In this document: piece by piece, positions 37,510-40,468 of the stretch
Numbering within the stretch: position 1 is the stretch's first letter
Layout of the letters: every line of letters starts with the position of its first letter
Assembly (NCBI GenBank): GCA_900542035.1
Contig: UQMJ01000026.1
Coordinates: forward strand, 1-40,468
Reading direction: 5' to 3'
Source: an uncultured Clostridium sp.
Lineage (GTDB): Bacteria; Bacillota; Clostridia; Lachnospirales; Lachnospiraceae
DNA: 40,468 nucleotides
Notes under the pieces: generated by a model
Told to the model about the DNA's origin: nothing
Seen by the model: the letters and a program-made list of their open reading frames with translations, nothing else
The model's database searches: none
Position numbers and translations under genes: made by a program

Positions 37510-38815
37510 TCCGTTTCAGGATATAAAGTCCCTGAACAATGTGAAATAAAATAAACGTACTGAAAATCGAACTGCCTCCGTAGCTGACAAACGGCAACGT
37601 CACGCCGGTAGACGGAATAAACTTAACCACTCCGCCTACTGTTAAAAATACCTGGACAATATAAACGATTCCCAGTCCAAATGCAATCAGCTTATAAAAG
37701 GCCGCCTGCATCCTGGATGCAATCATCATAAACTGGATAAAACAGCCCAGACAGATTAGCAGTACGCAGACTGCAAAGATCCCTCCCATTTCTTCAAAAA
37801 TCGCCGCAAAAATAAAGTCCTTTTCTACTACTGGGATTTTATAGGGCATTCCCTGAAACAATCCGCTTCCAAACCAGCCTCCGGTACCGATGGCAAACAG
37901 CGACTGGGCAATCTGATATCCCCTGTTGTCAATATCCGCCCAGGGATTCTGCCACGCTTCTACCCTGACGCGGACATGAGCAAATAGGTGGTAAGCAAGA
38001 ACTGCGGCTCCGCTTCCCCCAAGCAGTCCGGCTCCCAGATAAAACCAGTTGGAAGTAGCCACAAACAGCATACAGAGGTAAGTCATAAAAAAGATAAAAG
38101 CGCCGCCTAAATCTTTAGAAGCCACCAGCACCAGAACGTGGGCCGCCGCCACCGCAGTTACGGTACAAACCGTCTTAAAATCTGTCGACTTATAAAACAT
38201 CGCCGCCACAAAAAATACAAAGGTAATCTTTACAAATTCCGAAGGCTGGAAGGAAAATCCGCCGAAATTCAACGAAAGCTGGGCGCCGTAGCTGGTGCTT
38301 CCTCCAATCCAGACCACTGCTAACAGCGCCAGACCGCCGATTCCATAAATCCACGGAATCTTTACCAACTGCCATACTCGGTCTATAATAAACGGAATCA
38401 GCATACAGATGGCCGCCGCTGCCGCTACTACCACAAACTGTTTGATTGCCAGATTCTGTCCTTTCTCAATGGAAAGCCTGGTCTGGATAATAAATCCTAC
38501 GCACAGCAGCATGGAGGTATTATTTAGAAGCAGGCGGGACACATTGCGGTAGAAAATGCGGAATCCTCCGATATAGCAGACAAAAAACGCCGCCTGGGCC
38601 AGATAAAACGCAATTACATACTCTTCCTGGCTTTTTAAATAAATAACCAAAAAGGCCAGAAGATGGATTAAAAACATTGCCTGGTTCTGATGACGGCACA
38701 CAACTTTCTGATCTTCCGGATCCTGGTATGAAAAAAAACGAAAGTTAAAATACGTATAAAATGCCATCAAAAGAATCATTAAATATTTTGAAATTTCAAT
38801 AATCAGGTTTGTCAT
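37484..38815 (-). CDS. SEDS family peptidoglycan glycosyltransferase (FtsW/RodA/SpoVE-like)
   Basis: This 443-aa multi-pass membrane protein has the family motifs GGFSFQPSEFVKITFVFFVA, ASKDLGGAFIFFMTYLCMLF (the catalytic Asp region), GRVEAW-like RVRVEAWQNPWADIDNRGYQ, and the C-terminal STGVTLPFVSYGGSSIFSTF. It joins lipid II units into glycan strands and works with the class B PBP encoded next. An extra N-terminal hydrophobic region of about 130 residues makes it longer than RodA. The motif set does not clearly separate FtsW, RodA and SpoVE. Confidence 0.92.
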   Translation of the reverse strand: MTNLIIEISKYLMILLMAFYTYFNFRFFSYQDPEDQKVVCRHQNQAMFLIHLLAFLVIYLKSQEEYVIAFYLAQAAFFVCYIGGFRIFYRNVSRLLLNNTSMLLCVGFIIQTRLSIEKGQNLAIKQFVVVAAAAAICMLIPFIIDRVWQLVKIPWIYGIGGLALLAVVWIGGSTSYGAQLSLNFGGFSFQPSEFVKITFVFFVAAMFYKSTDFKTVCTVTAVAAAHVLVLVASKDLGGAFIFFMTYLCMLFVATSNWFYLGAGLLGGSGAAVLAYHLFAHVRVRVEAWQNPWADIDNRGYQIAQSLFAIGTGGWFGSGLFQGMPYKIPVVEKDFIFAAIFEEMGGIFAVCVLLICLGCFIQFMMIASRMQAAFYKLIAFGLGIVYIVQVFLTVGGVVKFIPSTGVTLPFVSYGGSSIFSTFILFHIVQGLYILKRNEEDYEEA

Positions 38816-38823
38816 TCTTTTTT

Positions 38824-40468
38824 CTATTCAACTCCCCGTCGAAAATGTCCTCTGGTAAACTCGTTCAAAGCAGCTGAACCGGAATTTTCTTCCATTCCGC
38901 CTTTTAAAAAGAGGCTTAAAATGTCAGCAGTCTCTTCTTTTGTCTCAATGGTAAACTTCATGCGGAGTCCGTCTGCTTCCAGACCTCGGATCTCCTTTGC
39001 GCATCCCAGAAGAGATAAGGGACTTGGATTATAAATGGTATTATAACAGAACCGGCAGTGATTTTTTACGGAAAGCAGTTTTCCCGTCCGGTCTTTCAGC
39101 CGGACTGTTTCCTGCCTTTTATCGCATCCCGATGTAGTTTTCTTAATACATTGAGCAGAAACCATCATCGGAAGATATCCGTAAACTTCCAGTTCTGTCG
39201 GAACCTGCCCAAAATCCGTATTCTGCAGCTCCCTGCCGTTTAGCTCTAACGGCATGGTAATCCGGCTGGCTCCCATAGCCTTCATAGCCTCTGCAGCTCC
39301 ATGATTCCAGGTGTACATGGTATCGTCAAATATCATGGGAAGTCCGATTTTAGCTTCTTTTAACCACTGGATTTCTTCTATGGTCCGGACTACCACTCCG
39401 TCAAATCCGGCTGACTTTAATTTGTCCAGATTCTTTTTAAAATACGCTCTGGCCTCTGTCCGGAAAATATGAGGAAGGATCAGCATACAGGCAAGTCCGG
39501 CTTCCTGAACCTTTCCTGCAGTCTCCTTCCAGATCTCTGCTGCAAATCCGGTGCTGTCTACCGCAAGTTCATCTGCCGACTGACTAAGCTGCGGATATGC
39601 CAGAGCTGCCTCCAATTGTTCTGGTTCTTCAAAAGACAACCGAAACCTTGGAAGTCTGTTTGTTCCTGCTGACTTCTGTTTGGACGCTTTTTGTCCTGTT
39701 TCGTCCTTCTCCAAAGCCTCCTGTACCTCTGGCACCTCTCTCCGGTAAGGCGCAAGAACTGCCTGTTCCAGTTCTTCCAGTCCGGTTCTTCTCAAATCAT
39801 TTAACGCCTGAACCGGCAAAAATACCTGTCCGTTTACCTGGACGTCCAGATGTTCCAGGGAAAACGGAGTGCCGCCGGTCTTTTTTATCTGTTTTGCTAC
39901 TTTTTCTTCCGTAATAGGCTGGTTCTTCGCTATTTCCGGTACTTGTCCGGAAACAGTAACCGTAACCGGCTCCGGACGTTTTGTTTCCCAGGTCAGGGAC
40001 AGACAGGAAGGCTGCCCTTCTTCCAGAAGCACAAAGCCAGAAACCGGTTCTTTGATTTCTGCATTGACATAAGTCTGATCCAGGTGGTCAAAAAGAGCCT
40101 GGTTGACTTCCCGAAAGGCCGGCTTTTCTTTCAATGCCACCATATGGCGGCCATTGTGGTTTTCATAATATCCGTCTGAAAAACCGCCTCTGTCAAATAA
40201 ATCCAGAAGCATCTTTTTGTCTTTCGGATCGACAGCATAGCCGTCTCTGCCTTTAGCCAGATACTGATCCACATATTTCCGGTAAACACTGACCACTCCA
40301 GCTGTATATCGGGGACTTTTCATACGTCCTTCTATCTTCATGGAAAATACTCCGGCTTCAATCATATCCGGAATCAGGTCTAAGGTACATAAATCCTTTA
40401 AATTGAGGACGTAAGAACTGCCTTCTTTTTTCTGAAACGCCTTTCCCTCTCGTTTTACTTCATAAGGA
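38824..40468 (-). CDS. U32 family peptidase (RlhA/YdcP-like), 5' end missing
   Basis: The frame stays open from the right edge, so the start is outside the window; 547 residues are visible. The first visible part (SYVLNLKDLC, then MIEAGVFSMKIEGRMKSPRY and YTAGVVSVYRKYVDQYLAKG) is the U32 core signature. After it come a middle region matching the DUF3656-type insertion and a second barrel-like part with a Cys set (CIKKTTSGCDKRQ, NHCRFCYN) that could hold an Fe-S cluster. U32 proteins of this architecture (E. coli RlhA) hydroxylate RNA bases, while older annotation calls them collagenase-like peptidases. It ends 8 bp before the SEDS gene and so probably shares its transcript. Confidence 0.85.
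   Translation of the reverse strand, partial: PYEVKREGKAFQKKEGSSYVLNLKDLCTLDLIPDMIEAGVFSMKIEGRMKSPRYTAGVVSVYRKYVDQYLAKGRDGYAVDPKDKKMLLDLFDRGGFSDGYYENHNGRHMVALKEKPAFREVNQALFDHLDQTYVNAEIKEPVSGFVLLEEGQPSCLSLTWETKRPEPVTVTVSGQVPEIAKNQPITEEKVAKQIKKTGGTPFSLEHLDVQVNGQVFLPVQALNDLRRTGLEELEQAVLAPYRREVPEVQEALEKDETGQKASKQKSAGTNRLPRFRLSFEEPEQLEAALAYPQLSQSADELAVDSTGFAAEIWKETAGKVQEAGLACMLILPHIFRTEARAYFKKNLDKLKSAGFDGVVVRTIEEIQWLKEAKIGLPMIFDDTMYTWNHGAAEAMKAMGASRITMPLELNGRELQNTDFGQVPTELEVYGYLPMMVSAQCIKKTTSGCDKRQETVRLKDRTGKLLSVKNHCRFCYNTIYNPSPLSLLGCAKEIRGLEADGLRMKFTIETKEETADILSLFLKGGMEENSGSAALNEFTRGHFRRGVE

Overview
The window looks like a piece of a Lachnospiraceae-type (Clostridium cluster XIVa) chromosome. 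The evidence is Firmicute-style GGAGG ribosome sites and sigma-A promoters, a GGGtGRT gene next to an IscU-like gene, a MetH without its activation domain beside a stand-alone activation protein, and a heterodimeric ABC exporter. The genus cannot be fixed from sequence reading alone. Roughly the first 13.9 kb is one end of a prophage whose structural half lies left of position 1. The rest is ordinary host chromosome.

Prophage, leftward (lytic) arm, 9754 down to 1: a Cro-like repressor, an excisionase-like HTH protein, several small proteins, a zinc-ribbon protein, an HD phosphohydrolase, a Rad52-like annealing protein, a NinB-like protein, an HNH-like protein, a Hjc-type resolvase, a replisome organizer carrying seven 12-bp iterons inside its gene, a large linker-rich protein, a DUF551 protein and small Cys-rich proteins. 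These are followed by a late regulator with a sigma region 4-like HTH. A C39-like peptidase with a zinc ribbon then sits between two terminators like a moron. Last comes the 5' part of terS.

Prophage, rightward (lysogeny) arm, 9897 to 13796: CI-like repressor, short ImmA-like metallopeptidase, a membrane-SAP-MuF-like fusion protein, a PH-domain protein, a type I toxin/antisense-RNA locus whose toxin frame is broken, a large structured hairpin element, and a tyrosine integrase with an N-terminal zinc ribbon. Three 15-bp operators (RYCAC-N5-GTGAY) and two sigma-A promoters form the genetic switch at 9774-9875. Repeats with an 11-bp period just after the integrase look like arm-type integrase sites, so the right attachment junction should lie at about 13885-13965, at the 3' end of the GGGtGRT gene. 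A palindrome family GCRACGTYGC occurs twice in terS, once in the 411-aa protein gene and once in the integrase leader.

Host region, 13942 to 40468: the GGGtGRT/IscU-like pair; a cardiolipin-synthase-like PLD protein; a NYN-LOTUS protein; endonuclease IV; an ABC exporter pair with one degenerate ATP site; a YihY-family membrane protein; hemB-hemL; an AlgJ/AlgX-like plus MBOAT O-acetylation pair; metF, the MetH activation protein and the short metH in one operon; an M32 carboxypeptidase; a Met-rich secreted protein; a Nudix hydrolase; and a U32 peptidase-SEDS-class B PBP cluster running off the right edge. No tRNA, rRNA, CRISPR array or IS element was recognised. The only gap over 300 bases without an intact gene is 12031-12545, and it holds the toxin locus and hairpin element.
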